The position numbers were made by a program, and so were the translations under genes. A stretch of 64,000 bases of DNA from Vesta saturnalis (Eukaryota > Arthropoda > Insecta > Coleoptera > Lampyridae), in NCBI GenBank assembly GCA_036346205.1, contig JARFJB010001819.1, forward strand, positions 4,494,001-4,558,000, read 5' to 3'. Below, one piece after another: positions 53,951-64,000 of the stretch (positions within the stretch are counted from its first letter, which is position 1; each line of letters starts with the position of its first letter). The notes beneath the pieces are model-generated. The model did no database searches. It had not been told where the DNA came from and worked only from the letters and a program-made list of their open reading frames with translations.

Positions 53951-54780
53951 TGACCAACAATAATGGTTTTAGTTCAACAGGTGATCTTATTCATTACACA
54001 TAATTCAAATACTTATCTTTTGGGTTTTTAATGATGTATACTTATACAAATCTATATGTTTTGATAACGCTTATAGTTATCGTCCTCAGCAGAAGTAAAT
54101 TTTTTTTGGATTATCCGGTTACGGGTTGTACAGAAGATTTGAGAAGTTAGTAACATAATTGGTTATAAAATGTTCGCAATTACTGACTTCCTCACAAGTA
54201 AAACCCAAGTGATACCGACCAAACTGCCCCATTAAGGTTTCTTTTAACGCCCTGCAGCTTATAAACTAGTTATTTTAGACACCATATATTTATAATTCGT
54301 TGAAGTCAGCTAGTTAAGGAGTTTTTAAAAATTATTTAGTGTTCTATTAAAAAAAACACTTTACCGGCTGTGCTTGACTTACAAGAACCACCCTGTATAT
54401 TTATAATTTTGTTTGTAGGACGTACAGTTGAGTTTAAACAGTGAAGTATTTCAGCGTTTTCCACCTAATTCTCTAAAATAAGACCAAAAATAATTATATT
54501 TAACAAGTGGTTTCCACACGTATAAAATCGTTTGACCCCATTTTCTGCAACACCCAGTATACTTACAGGTTTGGCGCAATGGTAAAAATTACTTACCTTT
54601 ACATGCCAAATAACATACTAAAATTTCAAAAAACTCCAACGATTCCAAGTTTACATTAAAAGTGTGCCTTGTCCTTTAACCCGTCAACTGCAGCATGTGA
54701 GTGATTGGTGAGATAGAGAACTATTACCGAACATATGTTCAGATTAGGAGCTGTTTATAGTGTTGTGTTATTGTAAAGTC
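53951..54780. other. No gene recognised; TE-end-like fragments
   Basis: GAACCACCCTGTATATTT (about 54387) and CAACACCCAGTATAC (about 54549) resemble the recurrent ACACCCTGTAT motif. TTTTGATAACGCTTATAGTTATCG (about 54059-54082) recurs in altered form at about 60836, indicating a dispersed repeat. Confidence 0.35.
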
Positions 54781-55345
54781 GTAATTAAGAGTAGACCTAC
54801 ATCATGTTTCTCAATCTAGTACAGATTCTGAACAAATTAAGACCAGAAATGTTTATAAAAGGGACTCTTAACCATGACAAGGCATGTGTGGCTTATTTGA
54901 CGAGACAATCTAAGTATTATATACAATTATGTGAAAATCTAAGAAAAAGGTTCCACAAGGAATGCACCCAGGTGTCTAAAAGTTTAAGAAAACAAGTAAA
55001 GGGCAACTAAATATTGGAAAAATTGTTTTTGTTAACCGATTACATAGGCCTTTGGCACATATCATAGGACACCTGTCTGGAGAAAATAATAATGTTTGCC
55101 TTGTTCATTTTCTTTACAAAAAGACAAACACAAAGAATTTTCCCTTGAGAGAGAGAATTAGACAACAACAGCAGTGTTAAAGTTCACACATTGAATAATT
55201 TGTATAAAGAGGAAGAACCTTCTGGTAGCCAGACTCGGAGTGTGAACCTTCATGATTTAGATGTTAATGATCACAAACTTAAAACTCATTATGGTCGAAA
55301 CATAGTAAAACCTAAAAGATATTGTTTACATATAATTTTATAATT
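54780..55345 (+). pseudogene. Possible BEL/Pao-like integrase C-terminal fragment
   Basis: The open part (54804-55007) ends SKYYIQLCENLRKRFHKECT. After the stop it continues in frame as ILEKIVFVNRLHRPLAHIIG and HLSGENNNVCLVHFLYKKT, then in another frame NDHKLKTHYGRNIVKPKRY. The order (helix, VGDLVLI-like, PLA.I...PG..G..RVV.L, R.G R.VKRP) recalls the DUF5641-type end of BEL/Pao polyproteins. The match is weak and made by eye. No LTRs were identified. Confidence 0.4.
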
Positions 55346-55499
55346 GAGAGAAATTGTATGAATCTTTTGTGAACAATTGTAAGGTGGGCAACTATAATGT
55401 TTCTATTATATAAAAAATATCAACCTTACAACCTACAAAGTGAAAATTAAAAGATATGAAACAATTTTAATAATTTTTTAGGATCATTATGCAACCTAC

Positions 55500-56050
55500 T
55501 TTTTAATATGTTCATTACGAGAATAGGCAACATTGTAAAAACAAAAACAATAATCTATCTCACATAGATATTTAAAACTCATGTCAGATAGAGGTTAATA
55601 GAAATCTAGATGCCAGAAATATTTGATAAAAACCAAAAAACTGCCCCTATCATATCCCACTCTCCGCAGCTGGATTTCTCTCAAAATCTAATCAGCTCCA
55701 GGACAAAGAAATGAAGCTTAAATACAAAATATCAAGTATGTACATACTTTGTCAAATGTTGCAAAATGATATGTCGATTTAGCAATAGTGAAAAAAAGTT
55801 GATTGTATAACCTTCTATATGTATCAAAGAATTGCATAGAACATAATTAATCTACGTTTAAAGTCTGTATGTTATTTTTATACCTTTGAAAAATACAGCT
55901 GTTTCAGAAACATGTGAAAAAATTAAAACAACTCTTAATAAACCCCTATGCCACTGAATTTCTCCCAAAATTTAATAAGCTCTAGACACTTGCATATCCT
56001 CCTATACCTACGTATGTGTATACAGGTCCGAAAGTAAAAATGTAAGGTAG
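55500..56050 (+). repeat. Dispersed repeat, copy 1
   Basis: Blocks shared with 63010-63830 in the same orientation: GTAAAAACAAAAACAATAAT with CTCATGTCAGATAGAG, GCATAGAACATAATTAATCT, and TAAGCTTAAATACAAAAT-like and GATTTAGCAATAGTGAAAAA blocks. Order differs slightly, which suggests internal rearrangement of one copy. No coding content is recognised. Confidence 0.7.
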
Positions 56051-56629
56051 TAAAAAAAATTTTGAAAAAAAATAGTTTTTGATTTTCACCTTTTTATCCT
56101 TTTAAAAATAATTTAGGAAAAGTTAATAGACTTACACACATGCTTGATATATTAGAAATGTTCGCAATGTTATTGGCTACATTTAAAACTGCCCTTTTGA
56201 AGTGTACTAATAAAAAAAGTAAATAGAAAATTCATAATATACACCATTATGTAATTGTTACTCAGATTATAGGGAAGAGGATTGAATGCTAAAATTATTC
56301 TATAGTAATATGTCTGTGTTTATTAACATTAAAAAATGCACATACATTTATATTTATGTTATATTACGTTTAAAAATCCTATTCAGCAAAGTGCTCAGTC
56401 TTTGAAAAAATAAATACTCTAAATTTATTGCCCTAATCGGCGACGCTATATATTCCAAAACTAAAAAATAGTAAATTAACATACTATAAGATTTGGACAT
56501 TTTTCTGCATTATCTAGTAAATTTAGAATATTTATTTAATTGATACAATGTGTTTCAGATAAAAATTTAAAATATAAACATTTTCTAACCTGAGAAAATA
56601 AATGACATAAATAATATAAACTTGATAAT

Positions 56630-58018
56630 CAAGCTTTATTTTTGTTTAAATGACAATATCCTCGATCAATGCAGACAATTGTCAATCTCAACACAGTGAA
56701 AATGACTCATAAATAAGACATAACTTAATTTGTATGCACCATTTTTCTTAATGGTTATGCCAGATATTCTACATGTAACACTTATATAATTTAATAAATA
56801 CAAAAATATCAAGTTATGCTTCTAAGAGACTATCCTTAGAAGAGAATTATTAGAATAAGTTATCAATTTCTAATAATAGTCACTAAGAATAGAACATTCA
56901 ATAACATTTTATGTCATAAACCACAAAAGTGGAATTGCTAATCCTTCGAACATTCATTAAAATCTATTCTATGTATTGTTAATTAAGCAAGCAATATACT
57001 TGTGTTATTTAAATACTAACTGTTTCTGTATAAATTGCATTAAGACAAAGCAAAAACAATTTAGAAATGCGACTAGAATGAAAACAATTGCACTGAGAGA
57101 AAATATTTTGCTACAATTCATACAGGGTAAAATAGTCAGTATTATATTAACACGATTACATCAAATTACTATATTAAAATGAACCTAATCTCATCATTAA
57201 ATTATTGAGAAACTTTATGACTTTGAAAGATAAACTGAAAATTACGCAATCCTTCGTTAAAACTAAAACTGTAAATAAATTTTCTTCAACTAAGACAATT
57301 AATTACAATTTTATTAGCAACAAAAGGGAAACAGTCAAAAACTCACTTTTCATATCACAGGCATTTTGAGGCATACCAATAAAAATAAATTAAAGAGTTT
57401 GCCAAAGAAGTATTTGTATAATCGTTGATTTGGTCGAATCTACTCCAATAATTTTTGCATTGTTTTTCTATCACTCACAGTAAGCTTTTATTTCTTTGCT
57501 TAGCACACTTCATTCACAGTTATTTTTAGATAAAATATGTAATAAATAAATTCTCAAGATTTTTAAAAGATTAAATACTATAAATTAAGTTAAATGTTAA
57601 AATGAAAGGTAGTACTAAGTAATAAAATAGTTAGTGGTCAGATAATACTAAACTACCTCATTTATACATTTCGATATTAGTCACAGCATTTATAATGTAA
57701 ATGTCTTATAAACATCTACAAAGATCTTTTCTTAGTCCCCTATGGCTCCATAAATGCAATATTAAAAAAAGTGAACTGAATTATCACATCTATGTACTTT
57801 TTTTTAAAGTGAATAATCACTAAGTAAAATAGTGAAAGTGGTTCACGCATTTAATTAAATTTGTGGTATAAACAAAAACGTTTAATAGTATAAGGCCCAA
57901 TTTGATTAATATTCGAAAATTGTAAATAAAAAATTAGTTTTAAAAGTATTTAAATAAAAATTATTAAAATGTGATATCACGGTGGAAAAGGATGATGGGA
58001 GCCGTCGGGGTCACTACC
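56630..58018 (-). other. Probable 3' UTR / downstream region of the FBXL20-like gene
   Basis: Directly follows the stop codon of the FBXL20-like gene on the minus strand. It is AT-rich without recognisable repeats. Several AATAAA-type signals occur on the minus strand (for example complement of TTTATT near 57487), so the polyadenylation site cannot be chosen. Confidence 0.4.
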
Positions 58019-58126
58019 TCATAGAATTGCACAACACCTACAATAACGTTGGCGAGAACCTCCAGCAGATGGTGGTGGAGTAACCGGCGCAAAATATGCA
58101 TGAACTTTTATATTTGGTAAATGACT
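58019..58126 (-). CDS. FBXL20: FBXL20-like F-box/LRR protein, last coding exon
   Basis: After acceptor TTTTTTCAG the exon reads SHLPNIKVHAYFAPVTPPPS, AGGSRQRYCRCCAIL and a TGA stop (complement of 58019-58021). This is nearly identical to the C-terminus of animal FBXL20/FBXL2 proteins (HLPNIKVHAYFAPVTPPPSV... CCIIL). The CCAIL end keeps a Cys four residues from the end (CAIL), which fits the CaaX prenylation signal known for FBXL2-type proteins. The gene is the substrate-recognition subunit of an SCF ubiquitin ligase. Upstream exons lie at higher coordinates, mostly beyond the window. Confidence 0.95.
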   Translation of the reverse strand, partial: SHLPNIKVHAYFAPVTPPPSAGGSRQRYCRCCAIL

Positions 58127-58314
58127 CTGAAAAAACAACAAAATATAAGTTCTTAACATACTGAAGCAGACAGCTGTAATTTTTGTTGAAATATAAATAA
58201 AATACATGTTTTTTTACCCAAAAAAGGTAGGTGAGTGTTTCGAAATACAGTTTAATTGTATTTTTCAGAACAATTTTTTTTAGGTAATTTGATTGCATTA
58301 TGTTAAATACTTAC

Positions 58315-58527
58315 TCGTAATCTACGAATTCCAACTCTAGTAATTAGCTGACAGTCATAAAGTTCAACACGTTGTAAATTATGACATGAAGTAAGATGTT
58401 CAAGCGAAGCATCAGTGACTAGTGGACAATTATCTAATTCTAATACAGTTAGATTTTCGGCAGCACATGGCGACATTGACAAATGTCTTATACCTTCATC
58501 AGTTATTAGTTCACAATGTGATAAAGT
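58315..58527 (-). CDS. FBXL20: FBXL20-like F-box/LRR protein, penultimate exon
   Basis: 213 bp, exactly 71 codons, from acceptor TTTTTTTACAG (complement of 58528 onward) to donor GTAAGT (complement of 58309-58314). It reads TLSHCELITDEGIRHLSMSP, then LELDNCPLVTDASLEHLTSC, HNLQRVELYDCQLITRVGIR and RLR. These are leucine-rich repeats that align with the last repeats of FBXL20. It is in frame with the last exon across a 188-bp intron. No stops or frameshifts occur, so this is almost certainly a functional gene. The next upstream exon was not found before the window end. Confidence 0.95.
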
Positions 58528-59640
58528 CTGTAAAAAAAATTCCACTCAGTGTTGCTTTTAGTAATCACAATAATTTCATACAAAACTAATAAAATCTTTC
58601 TAAATTATGTTGATATAAAGATTAAATGGTTAGTATGATGTATATATCGCAAGTTATTTTTTCAAGATAATATATCCCTATTTCTTACATGAAGTCAAGC
58701 ATTCCATCAGTCGAGTTACATCTGAGCAAGTTTGAATGATTGTTCATAATCCGATTTGAATGTTTTACGATGTAAGAGATGCAAAGTGATTGTTACCAAC
58801 GATACACAAAATATCGATTCTCTCTTTATGGTAAGGTGATTTACTATCAAGGTAAAAAGTTTAGTCACTTCACTTTGAAGGATTATTTTACAAAATTGAT
58901 GGAGCCGATTTGCCTAAAATTTTTGCTATTTAACAGTTGATATATTAAAATATGTAAATTCTAAGTGTTTAATTGGCGTAGTTGAACTTTATTTACAAAA
59001 AGGTACTATATATCATATTATTTTTCAACACGCTCCACTTTAAACCTTCATAAATATTTTATTTTCGAATGCAAATCAATAAAATTCGAGAATTAGGTAG
59101 CTCGATTCTTGCTGAATCTACGAAAGAAATTGTAACAAATTGTTTTCATTTGCTTGTAAACAACCCACAAACATGACCAATTCTCACTATGTGAAGTAAG
59201 TAAACTTTTTTTTGTCATTAAGAAATTTCCTAAATAACATAAATGTTAAAAATATTTTCTTAAAGTATACTCGTGATTATACAATTATACGGTTTTGAAA
59301 AATGTGCTGTTATTGAATAAAGATGGCAAACCGCAACCATGTTCAATCACACACACACAGGGTGTTCTTTGAAATTCATGTGAAAAAATTCTGGGGGTGA
59401 TTACCCGTATGAACTTACGATGGGTCTCTCCTATAACAAAATTTCCTCAGTCTACCGCGTTCCGTGATATGAATGTGATAGTTCGGCGAGAAATATCCAG
59501 AAAGAATATGCATTTTTTCAAAAAGTTCTACTTCCATAATGTTCTGTGGAAGTAAGGCGGGACCACTTTTACGTCCATATGTGGTATATAAATCTACTAG
59601 TGCCGGTACCAACTCTCACCGTCTGGTTGGTTTGAGTCTA
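58528..59640. other. Intronic sequence of the FBXL20-like gene, no further exon recognised
   Basis: No additional LRR or F-box exon is visible. At about 59347-59395 (CACACACACACAGGGTGTTCTTTGAAATTC) a repeat end of the ACACCCTGTAT type, in reverse complement, starts an unidentified repeat. Confidence 0.4.
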
Positions 59641-60510
59641 TAACGTTGGCTGACTGATTTGATAAGTTTATTATTACCCAAACTGAGAGGGTTAAAAAGT
59701 TATCATCGGGGATAATTTATCAACACTTCGCTACCAAATCGCACACACTGGACATGGCATTCTTCCGTCTCCTCAGAATTGCTTGGTGTAATGCTTTGTT
59801 AGTGTGGAAGTAAACACCATATGGTATGAAACAGGCTGTACTACCAAGACAAGATTTTCCTCCTTTACTGAAAAAAACTTTAGAGAAAATGGCACCTCAT
59901 ATCTCTATGAATCTTATAAGTGGTTTCCGAAAATGTGGTATTGTGCCATGTTAAGCACAACCCTTACTTGATCACATCCATCACAAAGTTGTAGATAGTG
60001 GTGTTGTGAGTGAGACCTTCTTAAATACATTAGCATCTACAAGAAATGAATGCGCAGGCGATAAGAGGCAGATGAAGAAGAGAAATAAAATCAATGTTAT
60101 TCCTGTTAAGAGTGTAGCTCACGAGCAAGTTATTTCTGAAGAACCATTCAGGGTCAGGAATAGTTCAGGTAGATAACAGTACACCAACCAGTCGTGAAGA
60201 AACTAGTATGGAGACAAGTAATGAAGATGGCCACATTTCTTTACGCAACGAATCAGATGCTGACCCAGAAAGTGACATTTTGGAGACGCCCATTATGCAT
60301 TTTCACCACCCGGGTATTATTACTAGTTTTAATAAAGAAAGGGCCAAAATTAGTGTAATGGATAATTTAAAAAAAAGTTAGAAATGGCCTGAGCGTAAAG
60401 ACGAGGTTTTTTATAAGTGGGAAGTTGTTCTAGACAGCATAAAACCCCCTACTTCAATTAATAAAAGAGGGAAGTTTCTGTTCCAGAAATGAATGATATT
60501 TGTTTATAAA
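59640..60510 (+). pseudogene. Second pogo/Tigger-like transposase fragment (DDE_1 C-terminal part)
   Basis: In mixed frames: LDMAFFRLLRIAWCNALLVW, VLPRQDFPPLLKKTLEKMAP, ISMNLISGFRKCGIVPC and later LLDHIHHKVVDSGVVSE. These match the segment after the third catalytic Asp of insect Tigger/jerky-like proteins (AFFRPLK..W...L..W, FP.LLKK, NLISGFRKCGI(V/Y)P). A Ser/Glu-rich tail and a Lys-rich C-terminus follow. The N-terminal and catalytic parts are absent. It is probably inserted in an intron of the FBXL20-like gene. Confidence 0.7.
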
Positions 60511-60896
60511 TAGACACTTAAGTATATTTACTTGTTTTTTTGCATAGTCCCAGTTTTTTAATTAAATACAACAGGTTTTCTATAGTGATTCAAACTTGCC
60601 CTGTCCAATAGGTAACTTTGCATCACTTTTTAACAAAATAAAAAATATATAAAAAGAGGTGCTAGTACACTCTATTAATCGGTTCCTTGTCACATCCTTT
60701 ACAAAATGTGTGTCATGTCTATTGAATAAATAACAATTTGTCAAATAAAACAAAAACATCCCCGTTTTATTAAGACACTAATCCTTTTAGTATAAAATTC
60801 ACATATTTTTTATTAATGTTTCAGAAATTTAAACGTTTTGATAACAATTACAGTTATCTTCTTCAGTAAATCATATTTTTTGAAAATTAAGATGTC

Positions 60897-61014
60897 AAAT
60901 AAATATATGAAATCTGAAAATATAAATATAAGCCTGCCATAGTAGTTGGCTTTTTTAGATATGTTTCCTAATTATTCTAGGGGCTTATGTTTTCAGATTT
61001 CACATATTTATTAT
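60897..61014. repeat. Imperfect hairpin with ~33-bp arms
   Basis: ATGAAATCTGAAAATATAAA with AGCC (60907-60934) pairs with GGCTTATGTTTTCAGATTTC (60982 onward). The spacer is about 47 bases. A small foldback repeat is likely. Confidence 0.65.
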
Positions 61015-61741
61015 ATGTTTTTTTGATTGTAGCATTTTGCTGACAGTAATCTATGACTATGGCGCGGGTACTTTTAAAACTATTTAGTATTGCGTTAGTT
61101 ATCACTCTATACTAAATGAGAATAGTATGTAATATTGAATACACATATTGATATATGTATTATTGAATTTATTACATTTTTCCTTTAATCTATTAAACAG
61201 AATCCAAGAATTCTCCCAAGTAAGTTTACTAAACATTAATAACATTGTCGTTAGAGTGTTCTAAAATATTAAATCATCTGATTGTAATTGTAATACTTTG
61301 CAGAGTTGTCAGTAAACATTAAACACTAACTTGCGAGAAATATTCCAAAGTTGCCTACTTTTCAAAAATGATTCGTGACTAGAGTTTATGCACATCAGAT
61401 GTTTTAATAAATTAAATACATTTTTAATTATTTTGGCTTCATATACAAAATGTTATTAAGGAAACGTCTAAAATTGAATTACCTTTACAAAAGGAATCAA
61501 TACTTTTGCTATAAAGTAAGTAAGTAGTTTTTCAAATATTCACAAAAAGTACTTTTTAAAATTATTAGAACATAGATTATCCTATGATAAACTTTCATCA
61601 AAAAAATAATCTAAAATTTAAGCATCTCTGAGAAAAGTGGTAATTCTAAATATAGTTTTATAGAAATCCGTCGAATGTTTCTTAAGTCATTATGGCTATG
61701 TACATGAATTTTAAAACTGTTGAGCGAGATATCGACTTTTC

Positions 61742-61769
61742 AAAAAAAAAAAAAAAAAAAAAAAAAAAA
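61742..61769 (+). repeat. Poly(A) tract, 28 bases
   Basis: Uninterrupted run of A. It could be the tail of a retrotransposed sequence, but nothing recognisable precedes it. Confidence 0.9.
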
Positions 61770-62607
61770 GAAAATGCTCCACAGAAATAAAGTTCTATTT
61801 TTTAAACTCTTAAGTGGCTAGATTAAAACCTCAAAATCTCAGCCCAGATGGCCACCTTGTTTTGTCACATGCGAACAATTATGTCATATCCATTACGTAA
61901 TCTAAGATACGAATATATACATTATGGCCATAGAAAATACAAGCCATTTTAAGAAAGCCTATATGAATGACTCAAAATACATACATAACCAATTGATAAA
62001 AACATAACAAAAGTATGTAATTCATGCTAACTAAAGGGCAACTGTGCTATGACATTAGACATGGTTTATGTCAGTATCAAAACATTCTACACCTTCAAAT
62101 AAAGCAATATTTTATTATTATTTTATAATCTAAAAATAAAAACGGTTTTTCCTACACATCAGAGATTCGGCAACTCTGTGAACTCTTGCATGCGACTATA
62201 TTCAACATAACCATTAAGGGCCCAATGGAACATCTGATCGCAATTATACCCGTCATAGGCACTGTTATTGGAATTTTAAAATCCAAATATATACGTCCTA
62301 GCCACTTAAGAGGTTAACGGAACACCTCGTATATTACTACATACTTAAATAGGTTCTGTTTAGAGCTTCTCTATAATACACTGTTATATGGGTCTAAAAC
62401 CACTACCTTCAAGCATATGTAGATTTTACTGAAGCAGTTGAGAAAAAAATTAACCTAGATAAATTTTCATATATTCTAAACTTCTCATTTATTGCAATAT
62501 TTTGCTATAAAATTACTTTATTATAGACCATGATCACCCATTATAAATATCTGGTGTGGAACACCACACGACCTTCCAACCTACAAAATGGAAAAAGGAA
62601 GGAAAAG

Positions 62608-62950
62608 ACCACACATTTCATTCCCTCCCCAAGGGGGAAGCTGGGCTGCTCGAGCTTTCCAAGTTCCTTCTGCCACAATCATGGATTCCCAGCATACATA
62701 CATACATTACGCATATATGCATGGTGGGATTACGGACGGGTGTGGTCAGGATAGGATCAGAAGGAATGGAGTTAGGGTTCTGAGGGGGAAAATACTACCT
62801 CAGCATCCGCCTAAGTAGCCGCACATGGTGTGCATATACGCAGTGACCATGCCGCTACATGTGTGAGGGAAACCCCCTGAAAAAACCTCATACAAGGTAG
62901 ACGGTAACGGGAATCGAACCCATTACCTCCCGAATGCTAGCAGGTCGTGT
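62608..62950 (-). repeat. SINE-like repeat, copy 2, with tRNA-related head
   Basis: On the minus strand the head reads CTAGCATTCGGGAGGTAATG and GGGTTCGATTCCCGTTACC (about 62940-62903), a good tRNA T-arm / Pol III B box with part of an anticodon arm. The tRNA-unrelated body follows (AACCTCATACA, ACACCATGTGCGGCTACTTA, TATCCTGACCACACC, CATGATTGTGGCAGAAGG, GGGAGGGAATGAAATG). The body matches 4562-5830. An A box was not recognised, so the head may be truncated. Confidence 0.7.
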
Positions 62951-63840
62951 TAATCGTTTTCGAGTTATTTACAAAAAACCGATTTTTTTATGTGGAAGTA
63001 TTGATATAATTTGCAGCGGTTTTTATACGTTCATAACGAAAACAGGGAACATCGTAAAAACAAAAACAATAATCTATGTCAGAATGACGTTTAAAACTTC
63101 ATGTCAGATAGAGATTAATAGACATAAATACATGTTAACGTAAAAAAAATTCCAAAGCCGCCCACTTCGATAAAAATATCGATAATACAGCTTCAGCATT
63201 TTCAGTCATACTTATTTAATATTTACATTTATTTCGCTTTACATTAAAAAACTTTATAAAGAAAACTTATGTAAAATTAAATTTTCTTTAAAAAATACGT
63301 CTACACTTTTTCTTATAAAATTAATCGTTATTCAGATAATGAAAAAATTTGAACTAAACTTAAATTCTACCTTAGGACTTTTTTACCGTTAAATTACGCA
63401 TCATATCAAAAACTTGCATAGAACATAATCGATATGTTCAAGGTCTATATCTAGGTATTTTTATATCTTTGAAATATGCAGCTGATTTAGAAATATTTCA
63501 TAAAAACCAAACACAGCCACTAATAAACCCCCCTGGCTGCCGCTGCATTTCTTCCACAATCTAATCAGCTCTAAGCCAAACGAAAATAAGCTTAAATACA
63601 AAATCTTAGGTACGTAGATATTTTCGTTCTGGAGTTATCCTGGATACTAACATACATCCACACACAGGCATCCAGACATGATGGCCGATCTTGGCGAAAC
63701 TTGGCAAAAAGCTGTAACATGAGCTAATAAGTCGATTTAGCGATAGTGAAAAAACAGTTGATTGCATAATCTTCTAAACTTACATATGTATATACATACA
63801 TATAGGTTGGAAGGGAAAAACAAGTTTTTCATATTTTTCC
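62951..63840 (+). repeat. Dispersed repeat, copy 2
   Basis: Shares blocks with 55500-56050: GTAAAAACAAAAACAATAAT, CTTCATGTCAGATAGAG, TTGCATAGAACATAATCGAT, CTAATCAGCTCTAAGCC, TCGATTTAGCGATAGTGAAA. Near 63640, GAGTTATCCTGGATAC and CATCCAGACATGATGG resemble an internal phrase of other repeats in the window. It begins directly after the SINE-like head and has no recognisable protein. Confidence 0.65.
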
Positions 63841-64000
63841 AATAGGGCTCATATTTTTTCTCTTGTATACATGTATATGAAATCAGCTATCACTCTCTGT
63901 ATCTTGTCTATATTTCTAGAAATATTTTGACACAAAACTTTTCAAATTTTTTTTTAAATTTGACTCAAATCCATTGAATTTTAATACAAAAATTTACAGC

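Overview
The window looks like a stretch of a large, AT-rich insect genome. The evidence is short GT-AG introns, the last two exons of a conserved animal F-box gene (FBXL20/FBXL2 type), and mobile-element families typical of insects. It contains no prokaryotic operons, CRISPR arrays or rRNA genes. Intact host coding sequence is under 2 kb in total. Almost everything else recognisable is nested, decayed transposable elements. The closest organism cannot be fixed from sequence alone; a TE-rich insect such as a large-genome beetle is a guess.

Layout. 1-2.64 kb: a long-inverted-repeat DNA transposon with a decayed, intron-containing IS630/Tc1/mariner-superfamily transposase. 2.69-3.15 kb: hAT remnant. 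4.56-5.83 kb: tRNA-related SINE-like repeat interrupted by a deleted mariner. 6.8-8.3 kb: piggyBac remnant. 8.5-10.07 kb: a second long-inverted-repeat element. 10.27-24.08 kb: a 13.8-kb interval bounded by ~0.6-kb outward-facing inverted arms. It encloses two diverged copies of a multi-exon gene joining a Mutator-like (MULE) transposase to a YqaJ-type exonuclease domain, one Tc1/mariner-like transposase and a hAT element. 24.1-34.7 kb: nested retroelements. LINE A carries an unrelated insertion. LINE B is split by a Penelope-like element with a 12-bp target duplication and, further on, by an RTE-like LINE. 35.6-36.46 kb: foldback element with TA duplications.

37.3-38.5 kb: two exons of an unidentified, probably host, gene on the minus strand. 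42.7-44.98 kb: pogo/Tigger-like transposon. 49.7-53.7 kb: LINE C, split by a second Penelope-like element that also has a 12-bp target duplication. 54.8-55.3 kb: possible BEL/Pao-like fragment. 58.0-58.5 kb: the FBXL20-like terminal exons. 59.6-60.5 kb: second pogo/Tigger fragment. 62.6-62.95 kb: second copy of the SINE-like repeat.

Most notable are (i) the Mutator-YqaJ fused gene family, (ii) the 13.8-kb inverted-arm interval whose arms share sequence modules with a nearby Tc1/mariner-type element, and (iii) the two Penelope-like elements, each built as inverted 3' halves and carrying hammerhead-ribozyme-like motifs and mostly adjacent tRNA-like sequences. All family assignments come from motif recognition by eye; no database search was run.
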